Assembly (NCBI GenBank): GCA_026995045.1
Contig: JALWPK010000257.1
Coordinates: 1-64,000, forward strand
From: Gammaproteobacteria bacterium
GTDB lineage: Bacteria > Pseudomonadota > Gammaproteobacteria > SZUA-229
Reading direction: 5' to 3'
Length of the DNA: 64,000 nucleotides
The translations under genes and the position numbers were made by a program. The notes beneath the pieces were generated by a model. It worked only from the letters and a program-made list of their open reading frames with translations, did not search any database and was not told where the DNA came from. Shown one piece after another: positions 29,218 through 40,438 of this stretch; position 1 is the stretch's first letter, and every line of letters starts with the position of its first letter.

Positions 29218-32200
29218 ATGAAAACATATCACTTGCTGTTGGTATTGATTGCCGCATTGTCAGTTTCAGGTTGTGAGCTGGTTGCTTTGGGAAATAATGA
29301 CAGGCCGGATGCCGACCCGGACAAGGATGGCCTGACCAATTCCGAGGAATTGAATATCTATTTCACCAATCCCGACGTGGCGGATACAGATGGTGATGGC
29401 CTCTCCGATGGTGATGAGGTCAAGGAGTTCGGCTTTAACCCGGCCTCGAACCCGTACCGGTTCAACCCGTTGATTGCTGATTTGCCCATTATCGGCATCA
29501 ACATTGAGACTGTTCCCGAACTGGTTTTGCGCTATACCGACAGCACCGGAACGGAAACATCGGTATCAAACTCAACAGGCGGATCTACCGTAACAACGCA
29601 AACAGACACGTATACCGCCGGTCTGTCACTGACCTACGGTGTGGAAGCGGAAGCAAGTTTGAGCCTCACTGGGCCAGAAGCAAGTGTCAAGAAAAAATTT
29701 GAGACAACGGCGAGCTTTGAATACTCCAGAGAAGAAACCACTGAAAATCAGAAAACGTGGGAAGAAGTTACGACAAGTGCGAGTTCGACCAGTCGCGAAA
29801 CCGACAGCGCCACGATTCGGGTAGGCGTCAGTATCGAAAACGTCAGTAACCTGACCTACGCGCTGGAACATATTACTCTGGTAGCCAACTATCTTGATGG
29901 TAATACGTTGAGACCGATAGCGACACTCAGCTATGACAACGCCGGAGGAGGGTTTCAGACAACCAGTTTCGCCCCCGGCGAGACAAGCAATATCTTGTTG
30001 TTCAGTTATGACAATCTCGATTTGGGAACAGCGCTGGATGTGTTGCGTGATGCGCGAAGCCTGATAGTCGAGCCCGCCCTGTATGAACTGAGTGATGCGG
30101 ATGGCAGGCCGTTTGATTTTAACAAGGGGGATGTCGACGCCAGAACCGCATTCGTTGTGCTCGATTACGGTATTGTGCGGCCGCAGGAAAAATACAATGT
30201 GTCCATGCTGAGCAGTCTGGGTGATGGCGTGCTGGACGTGGCCACGATTCTGGGGAGTATTCTCAATGCTGACTATGTGGAGAGCAATGGCTTGCAGCAG
30301 TTACGTGGCGTTGGCGGTGACGCCGCATCGCGCTGGATTGTACTGCTTACGCACGATGACGGCTTTGTGGAGACAACAACTGCCTATGATCCGGACGCTG
30401 AAGCCTATGCGCTGTCAGATATCCAGGTTTTTCCGGGCGATACCCTGAGCATCGTTTACCTGACTGATGTGGACGGCGATGGTATTGGTATTCGTGAGGA
30501 AATTCTCAACGGCACTGACCCCGATAACCCGGATACCGATGGCGACGGCCTGACCGATGATGTGGAAATCCGCAGCACCTACCTGGTCAATGCGATAAAC
30601 ATCAAGAATCCTGACCGCTACCCGGCCCGCGTTAAAACCAACCCGGTGCTTGCCGATACCGATGGTGACCAGCTCTCCGACATCGAGGAAGTGGGCGGCG
30701 CCCGGCCCGATGGCACGGTGGTCGCTGGCCGTGGACTGGACCCCAATAATCCGGATACCGATGGTGACGGTATCAGCGACAAGGTTGACACATTCAATGG
30801 TGAAGTGCCGATTGCAGCGGATTTTGTCATCACGCCCGGCGCCGGCAACGCGGCAATACTGGACGGCCTGGTGACGCCGCAGTCCGGCACGCGTATTACC
30901 ACGGTGGTTGTGGACTGGGGCGATGGCGCTAGCGACACAGTGAACTCCACGACCAGTTCGGCGCTCAGCGTTAATCTGACGCATACCTATGCCCAGCCGA
31001 GCGGTGACTCGCAGAACAATAATATTACAATTGATATCCAGAGCACCGACGACGCCACGCCCGTAGCGAACCTCGTCAATGTAACCTATGCGGGCAGCTT
31101 CGAAGTGTTCAAGGAAAAAAACCAGGCGAGTGGAACCAGTGATTTTACGGTCGCATCCGGCTGGCGGGAGGATAAGCATATCCGGACGCTGGCCGATATG
31201 GACAACGATGGCGACCTCGATCTGGTCGGTTTTGGCGGCGGCGGGGTATGGGTGTCATTGTGGGATGAAAATGCGCTGGCGTTCACGCCGGTGGGTACTA
31301 CTACATGGGTGGATAACTTCGGCGCAGGCGCGCCAGGCAATTACAGCAAGAGCAGGCACCAGCGCAATCTGGTTGACTGGGACGGTGACGGCCTGACCGA
31401 TATCGTCGCCTTCGGCGAAGGTGGCGTTATCTGGAGCAAAAACTGCGGCGACAATACCCTGAGGGCGCCTGCGTCATGCGGCAACGGTGGCGCGACGACT
31501 TTTGCTGATATTAGCAACGACCTCGGTTACAGCACGGGCTGGCGAACGGATGTCCATTTACGCACCTTTGGTGATGTGGATGGCAACGGCCTGATCGATA
31601 TCATTGGGTTCGGCAATGGCGCAGTGGTGGTGCTGCGAAATCTGGGGCCGGATGCAAGTGGCAATGTGAGTACCCAGCTGATCACCATGGATGCCAACGC
31701 CAATGACGCCCTGGAGCAGCCTTATGGCACCGCCTTTACCGCCATTGACGCCAACGTGAACAACGGTAATGCCTTCCGCATGATTGCTGATATCGACGGT
31801 GATGGCCGGGCGGATATTGTCAACGCCGGTCGCAGCCGCATGCTGTATTCGCTTGGGCAGGTCGACGGTTCATTCTCAAAGATTGGTGAAATCTGCACAT
31901 CCAGTGTAACCTGCTTCACTGCCGATCAAGGCTGGACGCCGGCCAATCATCTGGTGTTCCTCGATGATATAAACAATGACGGCAAACCTGATCTGGTCGG
32001 CTTTGGCACCTCAGCCGTATTTGTTTCACTGAATCAAAGCAGTATCGGCAACGTGCAGTTCGGCGCCTTCAAGGTCTGGAATTCGGATTTTGTGTATACC
32101 AAGGGCTGGCGCGTGGGGACCCACCCGCGTTATCTGGCTGACGTGAATGGTGATGGTTACAAGGATATCATCGGCTTTAGCAGCAGCGCGCGCGCCGTGC

Positions 32201-32421
32201 TCAACCAGATACCCAATGGCAAGGAGGCGTTTTCCACCCAGCCGGCAACGCTGTCGACCACTATCAATCTGAATTCAGGGGAATGGATATCTGGCGGTCA
32301 GTATAACAGCCGCCTGGTGGGTGACTTCAATAATGATGGTCTGGCTGATGTGGTCGGCTTCGGTAATACCAGTGTGATTGCACAGCGTTCGCCGAACATT
32401 GTGCAGCCCACCGAGCAGTAG
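29218..32421 (+). CDS. Large lipoprotein with calcium sites, beta-rich module, PKD-like domain and beta-propeller
   Basis: A 1067-residue protein with lipobox LSVSGC (C19). Type 3 thrombospondin-like calcium motifs (DPDKDGLTNSEE, DTDGDGLSDGDE) follow at about 30-65. Residues about 95-220 are Ser/Thr-rich alternating strands reminiscent of aerolysin/ETX-type modules, which is a weak resemblance only. More DxDGDG repeats lie at about 415-525 and a PKD-like domain (VVDWGDG) at about 530-625. The C-terminus (about 640-1060) has seven FG-GAP/VCBS-like repeats of the type 'D.NGDG..D..GFG...V.VSL', matching a seven-bladed propeller. Probably a surface or outer-membrane lipoprotein; function unknown. 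Confidence 0.8.
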   Translation: MKTYHLLLVLIAALSVSGCELVALGNNDRPDADPDKDGLTNSEELNIYFTNPDVADTDGDGLSDGDEVKEFGFNPASNPYRFNPLIADLPIIGINIETVPELVLRYTDSTGTETSVSNSTGGSTVTTQTDTYTAGLSLTYGVEAEASLSLTGPEASVKKKFETTASFEYSREETTENQKTWEEVTTSASSTSRETDSATIRVGVSIENVSNLTYALEHITLVANYLDGNTLRPIATLSYDNAGGGFQTTSFAPGETSNILLFSYDNLDLGTALDVLRDARSLIVEPALYELSDADGRPFDFNKGDVDARTAFVVLDYGIVRPQEKYNVSMLSSLGDGVLDVATILGSILNADYVESNGLQQLRGVGGDAASRWIVLLTHDDGFVETTTAYDPDAEAYALSDIQVFPGDTLSIVYLTDVDGDGIGIREEILNGTDPDNPDTDGDGLTDDVEIRSTYLVNAINIKNPDRYPARVKTNPVLADTDGDQLSDIEEVGGARPDGTVVAGRGLDPNNPDTDGDGISDKVDTFNGEVPIAADFVITPGAGNAAILDGLVTPQSGTRITTVVVDWGDGASDTVNSTTSSALSVNLTHTYAQPSGDSQNNNITIDIQSTDDATPVANLVNVTYAGSFEVFKEKNQASGTSDFTVASGWREDKHIRTLADMDNDGDLDLVGFGGGGVWVSLWDENALAFTPVGTTTWVDNFGAGAPGNYSKSRHQRNLVDWDGDGLTDIVAFGEGGVIWSKNCGDNTLRAPASCGNGGATTFADISNDLGYSTGWRTDVHLRTFGDVDGNGLIDIIGFGNGAVVVLRNLGPDASGNVSTQLITMDANANDALEQPYGTAFTAIDANVNNGNAFRMIADIDGDGRADIVNAGRSRMLYSLGQVDGSFSKIGEICTSSVTCFTADQGWTPANHLVFLDDINNDGKPDLVGFGTSAVFVSLNQSSIGNVQFGAFKVWNSDFVYTKGWRVGTHPRYLADVNGDGYKDIIGFSSSARAVLNQIPNGKEAFSTQPATLSTTINLNSGEWISGGQYNSRLVGDFNNDGLADVVGFGNTSVIAQRSPNIVQPTEQ

Positions 32422-32811
32422 TCAGTCAATGACATTCGCGATTTCAATCAGGTTTTGATCGGGGTCGCGGATGTAAACTGCCAAAAGCTTGCCGTTTGCG
32501 CCGGTGCGCTCCACCGGGCCTTCAATAACCGGGATGTGGTGTGCGTTGAGATGCGCCAGTACGTCAGCCAGCGGGGCGCCGGTCAGCAGGCAGATATCGG
32601 CGCTGCCAGGCAGTGGCCGGCTGGCGCGAGGCTGAAGCTCCCCGCCAGCCTGATGCAGATTGATTTTCTGCTGGCCAAATCTCAAGGCGATACGCTTGTT
32701 TGCGAAATCCACTTTCTCCATGCCCAGAATGCGCGTGTAAAAATCAACCGTGCTGTCAATGCTGGCTACGGTCAGCACCAGGTGATCCAGCGAAACGATG
32801 TTGATTGTCAT
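32422..32811 (-). CDS. VOC-family (glyoxalase-like) protein
   Basis: A 129-residue vicinal-oxygen-chelate protein. LDHLVLTVASIDSTVDFYTRILGM is the typical opening, with the first metal His; Glu in NLIEIANV ends the domain. It resembles virulence-type glyoxalases (YaeR/VCA0890-like) rather than GloA. Substrate unknown. ATG at 32811 overlaps the stop of the MAPEG gene (TGATG). It abuts the convergent lipoprotein gene with no spacer. Confidence 0.85.
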   Translation of the reverse strand: MTINIVSLDHLVLTVASIDSTVDFYTRILGMEKVDFANKRIALRFGQQKINLHQAGGELQPRASRPLPGSADICLLTGAPLADVLAHLNAHHIPVIEGPVERTGANGKLLAVYIRDPDQNLIEIANVID

Positions 32812-33239
32812 CAGGCAAACAGCAGTCTGGCTGCAAACAGAATCCACATCGTCCACAGCACAAATGAACTGGCGGCATAGGCCTTGAAGCGGTGCATCAC
32901 CTTGTTGTATGTGCAGTGGATAAGGCTGTGAATGGCGCGCAACAGCACAAACAGGCACGCCAGCGCCAGCATCACCGGGTTGACCAGTTGTGTGACATAC
33001 AGGCTGATCAGCAACACATAAAACAGCACCGGCATTTCAAACTGGTTGCTGAAATTGTCTGCGATGTTGCCGGAATCGGTCAGCAGCTTGCCGGACTGGT
33101 GAGCGGTGGCAATCGCCTGCGGGTGAATTTTCTTGCGGCGCATCTCCCGCACGCGCGCAGTGTACATGCTGAAAAACACAACAGCAGTTAACAACACCTG
33201 CGCCAGCATCGGCAGAAAAATCAGTTCTTGTTGCATCAT
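32811..33239 (-). CDS. MAPEG-family membrane protein
   Basis: A 142-residue inner-membrane protein with four helices. NIADNFSNQFEMPVLFYVLLISLYV is the MAPEG signature (glutathione-linked membrane enzymes), and RAIHSLIHCTYNKVMHRFKAY follows. Bacterial members are mostly uncharacterised. It is coupled to the VOC-family gene by a TGATG overlap, so a joint detoxification role is possible but unproven. Confidence 0.88.
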   Translation of the reverse strand: MMQQELIFLPMLAQVLLTAVVFFSMYTARVREMRRKKIHPQAIATAHQSGKLLTDSGNIADNFSNQFEMPVLFYVLLISLYVTQLVNPVMLALACLFVLLRAIHSLIHCTYNKVMHRFKAYAASSFVLWTMWILFAARLLFA

Positions 33240-33292
33240 GTTGGTTCTTCTATGTTGTGTTGCAACAACCTGTTAAGCGTTAATCCGGCTCA

Positions 33293-34285
33293 TCAGGCGG
33301 TTCGGTGACGTAAATAAATCATGCCAGTCAGCAGCAGCAACATGACGAGCCAGACAGTGATATAGAGAAACTGTGACTGTCTGGCCTTGCGCGCTTCCAG
33401 CCAGGTGCGGGGACGAATGCCGCGGTATAAAAACACCAGTTTGGCCGACAGGTTGATGCAGACAATATTGACCGCTAGCAGCAGGGTGGCGCCCCACATG
33501 GCGTGCTGTTGCCCGGCGCTGAGCATCAGACCGATGGTGGTGGCGGGCGGCATCAGCGCAACGGCGACCATCACGCCGACCAGGATGCTGGATGCGCCGG
33601 TGACCAGCGACAGTGAGGCGGCGGCGCCGGAGGCCAGCGCAATCGCGGCGCCGGAATAAAACGCGTCGGTGCGCAACATCAGCTCGGTGGAGTTGAGCGC
33701 GCCCGGCCACAGCCAGCCAATGATGCAGCCGGTGACAACCGCAAGCGCGGTGCCCGCCAGTATGGTTTTGAGTGCATCCAGCGCCAGATCAGTTTCACCC
33801 AGCGCGGTGCCGAGTGAAAAGGCGATATTCGGTCCCAGCAAGGGCGCAATCACCATCGCGCCGACAACAACCGCAACATTGTTTTCCAGCATGCCGATGG
33901 CGGCGACGATGGCGGACAGAATAACCAGCAACACAAAATTGCCGTCCAGGCGCGCGTCTTTTTCAACCTGACTGAAAATTTCCTCGCGGGAAATGGTGGC
34001 GGCTTTTTTCTTGCCGTTGTCGCCATCATCGCTGGCCTCTTCCGGCTTGGGCAAGGCGACTTCTACCGGGATGACGACGATGCGCGCGTTGTCCGAGGAT
34101 GACAGCAGGGTTTGCAGCGCATCCAGCACGTCCTGGCGTTTGCCTGCTTCCACCAGCATGCGCGCCGCCAGCCGATTATCGTCGTTGACCGGGCCGAACC
34201 AGACATCCGTTATGTCATGCTGCTCGGCGATGCCTTGAATGGTATCTGCATGCCCGGCATCGGCAATCACTTCGATGATTTTCAT
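33293..34285 (-). CDS. DUF389 (TIGR00341) membrane protein
   Basis: A 330-residue protein with an N-terminal soluble domain (about 1-110; MKIIEVIADAGHADTIQ) and six or more membrane helices. VVVGAMVIAPLLGPNIAFSLG and GVMVAVALMPPATTIGLML are diagnostic of the DUF389 family, which is of unknown transport or signalling function. It is separated from the MAPEG gene by 53 bp on the same strand. Confidence 0.9.
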   Translation of the reverse strand: MKIIEVIADAGHADTIQGIAEQHDITDVWFGPVNDDNRLAARMLVEAGKRQDVLDALQTLLSSSDNARIVVIPVEVALPKPEEASDDGDNGKKKAATISREEIFSQVEKDARLDGNFVLLVILSAIVAAIGMLENNVAVVVGAMVIAPLLGPNIAFSLGTALGETDLALDALKTILAGTALAVVTGCIIGWLWPGALNSTELMLRTDAFYSGAAIALASGAAASLSLVTGASSILVGVMVAVALMPPATTIGLMLSAGQQHAMWGATLLLAVNIVCINLSAKLVFLYRGIRPRTWLEARKARQSQFLYITVWLVMLLLLTGMIYLRHRTA

Positions 34286-34387
34286 GATGACGGCAGGGTA
34301 GCATATCAGGCCAGATGAACAAACTGCGATCTGGTTAAATGTTTATAACGCCGGGACAGGTTGAATAGGCGGGTGAAGACGGCGCCG

Positions 34388-34531
34388 TTACCGCAAATGA
34401 CTGTTGATGAAAGAATATATGAGCAGGATAACAATGCTGATGACGGCTGCGAACGGCAGCAGCAGGCAAAAGCCGGGCAGGTCTTTACACTCTTTTTGTA
34501 ACTTGCATTTTTTGCATAGCTTGCTTGCCAT
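34388..34531 (-). CDS. Small cysteine-motif membrane protein, 47 residues
   Basis: A short frame below usual cutoffs, with protein-like sequence: MASKLCKKCKLQKECKDLPG at the N-terminus (CxxC, then CxxxxxC counting to a further Cys at 22) followed by a single hydrophobic helix (about 22-40; CLLLPFAAVISIVILLIYSF). Four N-terminal cysteines could bind a metal or form disulfides. The ribosome-binding site is weak. I recognise no characterised family. It lies alone between DUF389 and the gene at 34985. Confidence 0.6.
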   Translation of the reverse strand: MASKLCKKCKLQKECKDLPGFCLLLPFAAVISIVILLIYSFINSHLR

Positions 34532-34577
34532 AATCGGGTCTCGCTGTTTCTGGTATGCAATTTATGGCAAGCTGGAT

Positions 34578-34985
34578 TCAGGTTTTCTGGCACAGCCTTG
34601 TAGGTTGTGGGTTTTCCACTGCCTCGACAATCGCATTCACGATTTGATTGAGCTCCTCGTTGCTGATGCATTGCAACACACGGTTCAGCAATTCGGGCGG
34701 CACCCTGGCGTATACAGTCTCGCCATTTTTCACTTGAATGGTGATGCCTGCGCTGTGCAGGGCGTCATCGCTGTTGTCATGTTGCTCGGTCAGGCGTTGA
34801 TCGAGATCCATCAATTCATCGTAGTGCTGTTCGAGAAGGTCAACGAGCTTGTCGTCAATATCCTCGGGCAGCTGAACGATCCAGCTTTCTTCTTCCCTGT
34901 TTAACGTAATCTCAATACCGTGTTCTTGAGCCAGGTCAACAAAACGTTGTTGCGGTTCCTGATTGAAAAAAATGAATTCCAGCAT
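34578..34985 (-). CDS. Conserved hypothetical acidic protein
   Basis: A 135-residue soluble, acidic protein (LEQHYDELMDLDQRLTEQHDNSDDA in the middle). It starts MLEFIFFNQEPQQRFVDLAQEHGIE and has a region YARVPPELLNRVLQCISNEELNQIVNAIVEAV near the end. No catalytic motif or family was recognised. It is separated from the nrd operon by the terminator at 35024-35063, so it has its own promoter. Confidence 0.65.
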   Translation of the reverse strand: MLEFIFFNQEPQQRFVDLAQEHGIEITLNREEESWIVQLPEDIDDKLVDLLEQHYDELMDLDQRLTEQHDNSDDALHSAGITIQVKNGETVYARVPPELLNRVLQCISNEELNQIVNAIVEAVENPQPTRLCQKT

Positions 34986-35023
34986 GGTGCGATTAACAGA
35001 CGTTGTTAACAGGAGTTTATTCG

Positions 35024-35063
35024 TAAAAAAAGCGGCAGCCAGGATTTACCCCTGACTACCGCT
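35024..35063 (-). terminator. Rho-independent terminator of the nrd operon
   Basis: On the minus strand, AGCGGTAGTCAGG pairs with CCTGGCTGCCGCT (two wobble or mismatched positions) around a 7-nt loop and runs into seven to eight T residues. It lies 75 bp past the nrdB stop and faces the right way to end nrdA-nrdB transcription. Confidence 0.8.
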
Positions 35064-35140
35064 TTCAAGCTACAGCTCCAGCCTCCTGGCTTGTTATTAT
35101 TGGTATCCCAAATCGTTTTCCTGCGAGGCTGAACGCCGCT

Positions 35141-36418
35141 TCAGTCCCAGCTCAGCGCGCCGCCGGTCTGGTATTCGGTAACGCGGGTTTCGAAAAAGTT
35201 TTTCTCTTTTTTCAGGTCGAGCACTTCAGACATCCACGGGAACGGGTTGCCCGCGCCGGGGAACTGTTCCGGCAGACCAATCTGCGCGCAACGGCGGTTG
35301 GCGATGAACTGCAGGTATTCCTCGAACATGGGCGCGTTCAGGCCCAGCACGCCGCGAGGCATGGTGTCGCGCGCATACTGGGTTTCGATGTCGACCGCTT
35401 CGCGAATCAGCTGAATCATTTCCTGCTGGAATTCGTCAGTCCACAGATGCGGGTTCTCGATTTTAATCTGGTTGATAACGTCGATGCCAAAGTTCATGTG
35501 CATGGATTCATCGCGCAGAATGTACTGGAACTGCTCGGCCACGCCGGTCATTTTGTTGCGGCGACCCATGGACAAAATCTGGGTGAAGCCAACATAGAAG
35601 AAGATGCCTTCGAATACCACATAGAACGCAATCAGTTCACGCAGCAGTTTCTGGTCGTTTTCCGGTGTGCCGGTGTGGAAGTTGGGGTCGGCCAGATACT
35701 GGGTGAACGGCAGCGCCCATTCCGCCTTGCGCGCAACGGCGGGCAGCTCGCGGTACATGTTGAAAATTTCGCCCTCGTCCATGCCCAGCGATTCCACACA
35801 ATACTGATAGGCATGGGTGTGTACGGCTTCTTCGAAGGCCTGGCGCAGCAGATACTGGCGGCATTCGGGATTGGTGATGTGACGGTACACCGCCAGCACC
35901 AGGTTGTTGGCCACCAGCGAGTCGGCGCTGGCGAAGAAACCGAGGTTGCGTTTGATGATGGTGCGCTCGTCCTCGGTGAGGCCGTTGGGGTCTTTCCACA
36001 GGGCGATGTCGGCGGTCATGTTGATTTCCTGCGGCATCCAGTGGTTGGCGCAACCGTCGAGGTATTTTTGCCAGGCCCAGTCGTACTTGAACGGCACCAG
36101 CTGGTTGAGGTCGGCGCGGCAGTTGATGATTTTTTTATCGTCCACCTGGATGCGGGCAGCGCCCATTTCGATTTGCTCCAGGCCGGTGCCGCTGAGATCG
36201 GCGTCCACATCATCGGCCACTGGTGTGACAGGCTGCGCCGGTGGAATCGGGTCGACGACCGGCGCATCGCCGGCTGTGCTCATCAGCACATCATTCGAAA
36301 CCAGGCCATCGCCGGCATGCGGATGGCCGGCTTTGGCGGCATCGTTGTGATGCGGCGCGAACGCGGGTTGTGGTTCTTTGTTGAAGCTGGCGAGCGGGTC
36401 ATCCCAGTTATTGAACAT
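35141..36418 (-). CDS. nrdB: Class Ia ribonucleotide reductase small subunit
   Basis: Houses the diiron-tyrosyl radical that starts nucleotide reduction in NrdA. In [13 protein letters not shown]197 and H200 are metal ligands and Y204 is the radical tyrosine, spaced as in E. coli E115, H118 and Y122. RDESMHMNF gives the second ligand pair. The C-terminus TGGALSWD is the NrdA-docking peptide. At 425 residues it carries a roughly 90-residue Pro/Asp/Ala-rich N-terminal extension that I read as disordered. Last gene of the nrd operon. Confidence 0.96.
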   Translation of the reverse strand: MFNNWDDPLASFNKEPQPAFAPHHNDAAKAGHPHAGDGLVSNDVLMSTAGDAPVVDPIPPAQPVTPVADDVDADLSGTGLEQIEMGAARIQVDDKKIINCRADLNQLVPFKYDWAWQKYLDGCANHWMPQEINMTADIALWKDPNGLTEDERTIIKRNLGFFASADSLVANNLVLAVYRHITNPECRQYLLRQAFEEAVHTHAYQYCVESLGMDEGEIFNMYRELPAVARKAEWALPFTQYLADPNFHTGTPENDQKLLRELIAFYVVFEGIFFYVGFTQILSMGRRNKMTGVAEQFQYILRDESMHMNFGIDVINQIKIENPHLWTDEFQQEMIQLIREAVDIETQYARDTMPRGVLGLNAPMFEEYLQFIANRRCAQIGLPEQFPGAGNPFPWMSEVLDLKKEKNFFETRVTEYQTGGALSWD

Positions 36419-36420
36419 CT

Positions 36421-36735
36421 TTATAGTACCTCTACTGCTTGGTTCTTTTTATTATCATTTTGTTTGTCATCAGCTTGCGATGATGACGCGGTTGTTTTCG
36501 GTTGACTGTCGTCACGTTGTTGCGGTTCGCGGCGGTGACGATCAATCATCGGCTCCAGCACCATCCACCACGGTTTGACCGAGGACGGCGCCATCGCGTG
36601 CCAGGTGGTGCGCGCCCGGGTGAACTGAATGCGTATGCCATCGTGTTCACAAAAATGGGCAATCACCTTGCGACTGGGTTCGCCTGTTACAGGCAAGTCA
36701 TACAAGGCCTGTCGGAGTTCGGCTATCAGGCTCAT
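36421..36735 (-). CDS. Small conserved protein between nrdA and nrdB
   Basis: A 104-residue protein with an ordered N-terminal half ([47 protein letters not shown], then [18 protein letters not shown]) and a low-complexity charged tail. I chose the ATG at 36735 because GGAGGG lies 4 nt upstream; two earlier ATGs exist. It ends 2 bp before nrdB, which implies co-translation. Unknown function; a role with ribonucleotide reductase is suggested only by position. Confidence 0.7.
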   Translation of the reverse strand: MSLIAELRQALYDLPVTGEPSRKVIAHFCEHDGIRIQFTRARTTWHAMAPSSVKPWWMVLEPMIDRHRREPQQRDDSQPKTTASSSQADDKQNDNKKNQAVEVL

Positions 36736-36777
36736 CACGCCCTCCATCATTTTTTTATTGTTGTTGTAAATGCGCAT

Positions 36778-36969
36778 CGCTTCCCTTTGAAAACACGTTT
36801 ACTCCAATTGGCTTGCGCCAATGTTAATGATGTCGCGTTGGCGGCCGCGCCATGCGGCTACCGAAACTCCGTTGGCGGGCAACCCCGCCGCGTGAAAAAT
36901 GAATACAGCCTGTCGCAGAACAGTAAGCCGTATTTTTTATTTTTCACTATTCATTATTCACTGCCTTAC
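36778..36969. other. Spacer between nrdA and the small linked gene
   Basis: Holds ATTGGC-TTGC-GCCAAT (about 36811-36826) and GGCGGG-CAA-CCCCGCC-type hairpins, then an AT-rich block with repeated TTTTTCACTATTCATTATTCAC-like pieces mirrored by GTGAAAAATGAATA. They may be stabilising or attenuating hairpins inside the operon, or repeat debris. No gene seen. Confidence 0.4.
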
Positions 36970-39861
<2,892 letters not shown>

Positions 39862-39907
39862 GCCCTTGAAATTCCACTGTTGAGGGTTATCGTTGTAGTT
39901 ATGCGGG

Positions 39908-39955
39908 GTACTATAGGGTGTGGTCAGGTTTCAAGTCAAGCACTATATATTGTGC
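39908..39955 (-). promoter_or_regulatory. Paired NrdR boxes upstream of nrdA
   Basis: The proximal-to-consensus box at 39940-39955 reads GCACTATATATTGTGC, with the full CWATATATWG core. A degenerate partner at 39908-39923 (GTACTATAGGGTGTGG) is centred exactly 32 bp away, the spacing NrdR needs. The boxes lie about 50-95 bp upstream of the nrdA start, where the promoter should be. A further lone box is at 40168-40183. Confidence 0.75.
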
Positions 39956-39959
39956 ATAA
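39951..39959 (-). promoter_or_regulatory. DnaA box 1
   Basis: TTATGCACA on the minus strand matches TTATNCACA exactly. It overlaps the right edge of the best NrdR box, so the two proteins would compete or cooperate. Confidence 0.65.
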
Positions 39960-39984
39960 CCAGGTGGGTTTTTATGGGGAAAAC

Positions 39985-39993
39985 TGTGGATAA
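39985..39993 (-). promoter_or_regulatory. DnaA box 2
   Basis: TTATCCACA on the minus strand is the strongest consensus DnaA box, 34 bp from box 1 and in the same orientation. DnaA boxes control nrdAB in E. coli. Confidence 0.7.
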
Positions 39994-40167
39994 GTTGATA
40001 ATATGCAAATAAAAACAATGTGTTGCGTTTTTATTCGCAGACCGCATTGTTGTATAAGCCGGTGATTATATAAATAATTTTTGGGAGCCGTGTGAAATTT
40101 GTTTATTGAAGGCGAATATGCGGCTGACGGCCCGGTTTCCAGTGTAATCTGTATATACAGATGTACA

Positions 40168-40183
40168 GCACTATATGTAGTGG
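40168..40183. promoter_or_regulatory. Additional NrdR-like box
   Basis: GCACTATATGTAGTGG has 9 of 10 core NrdR positions. No partner is seen at the usual 31-33 bp spacing. An unrelated 12-bp palindrome CTGTATATACAG lies at 40149-40160. The remaining AT-rich DNA to 40438 holds no gene. Confidence 0.5.
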
Positions 40184-40438
40184 TTTACGATTGTTTACAC
40201 ATCAACAGCTGTGCCAACTTCACAGCCTGTTGAATAAAAAAATCTTATTTGTAATCTTCAAAACGTGGTTTTTTGGGTAAATTTTTTTGCTTTCAAACAT
40301 TTTGCCGATAAAAAATCAAGATTATATTGCGCCCGGCGGCAAAAAAATCTGCGATCACTGGCCGGGAAGGAAGGCTACTGGCGCGACAAAAAAGACTTTG
40401 CCTCGCCGCCAGTCCTTCGAATGTTGCGTCTGTTCCGG

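Noticed and set aside
29500..29880. Calling the lipoprotein an aerolysin-type toxin
   Set aside because: Only the Ser/Thr-rich strand pattern is reminiscent; no diagnostic motif is visible, so it is left as an idea to test.
40149..40160. CTGTATATACAG as a LexA box
   Set aside because: LexA needs CTGT-N8-ACAG; the spacing here is four bases, so it is only a palindrome. It also lacks the NrdR core.
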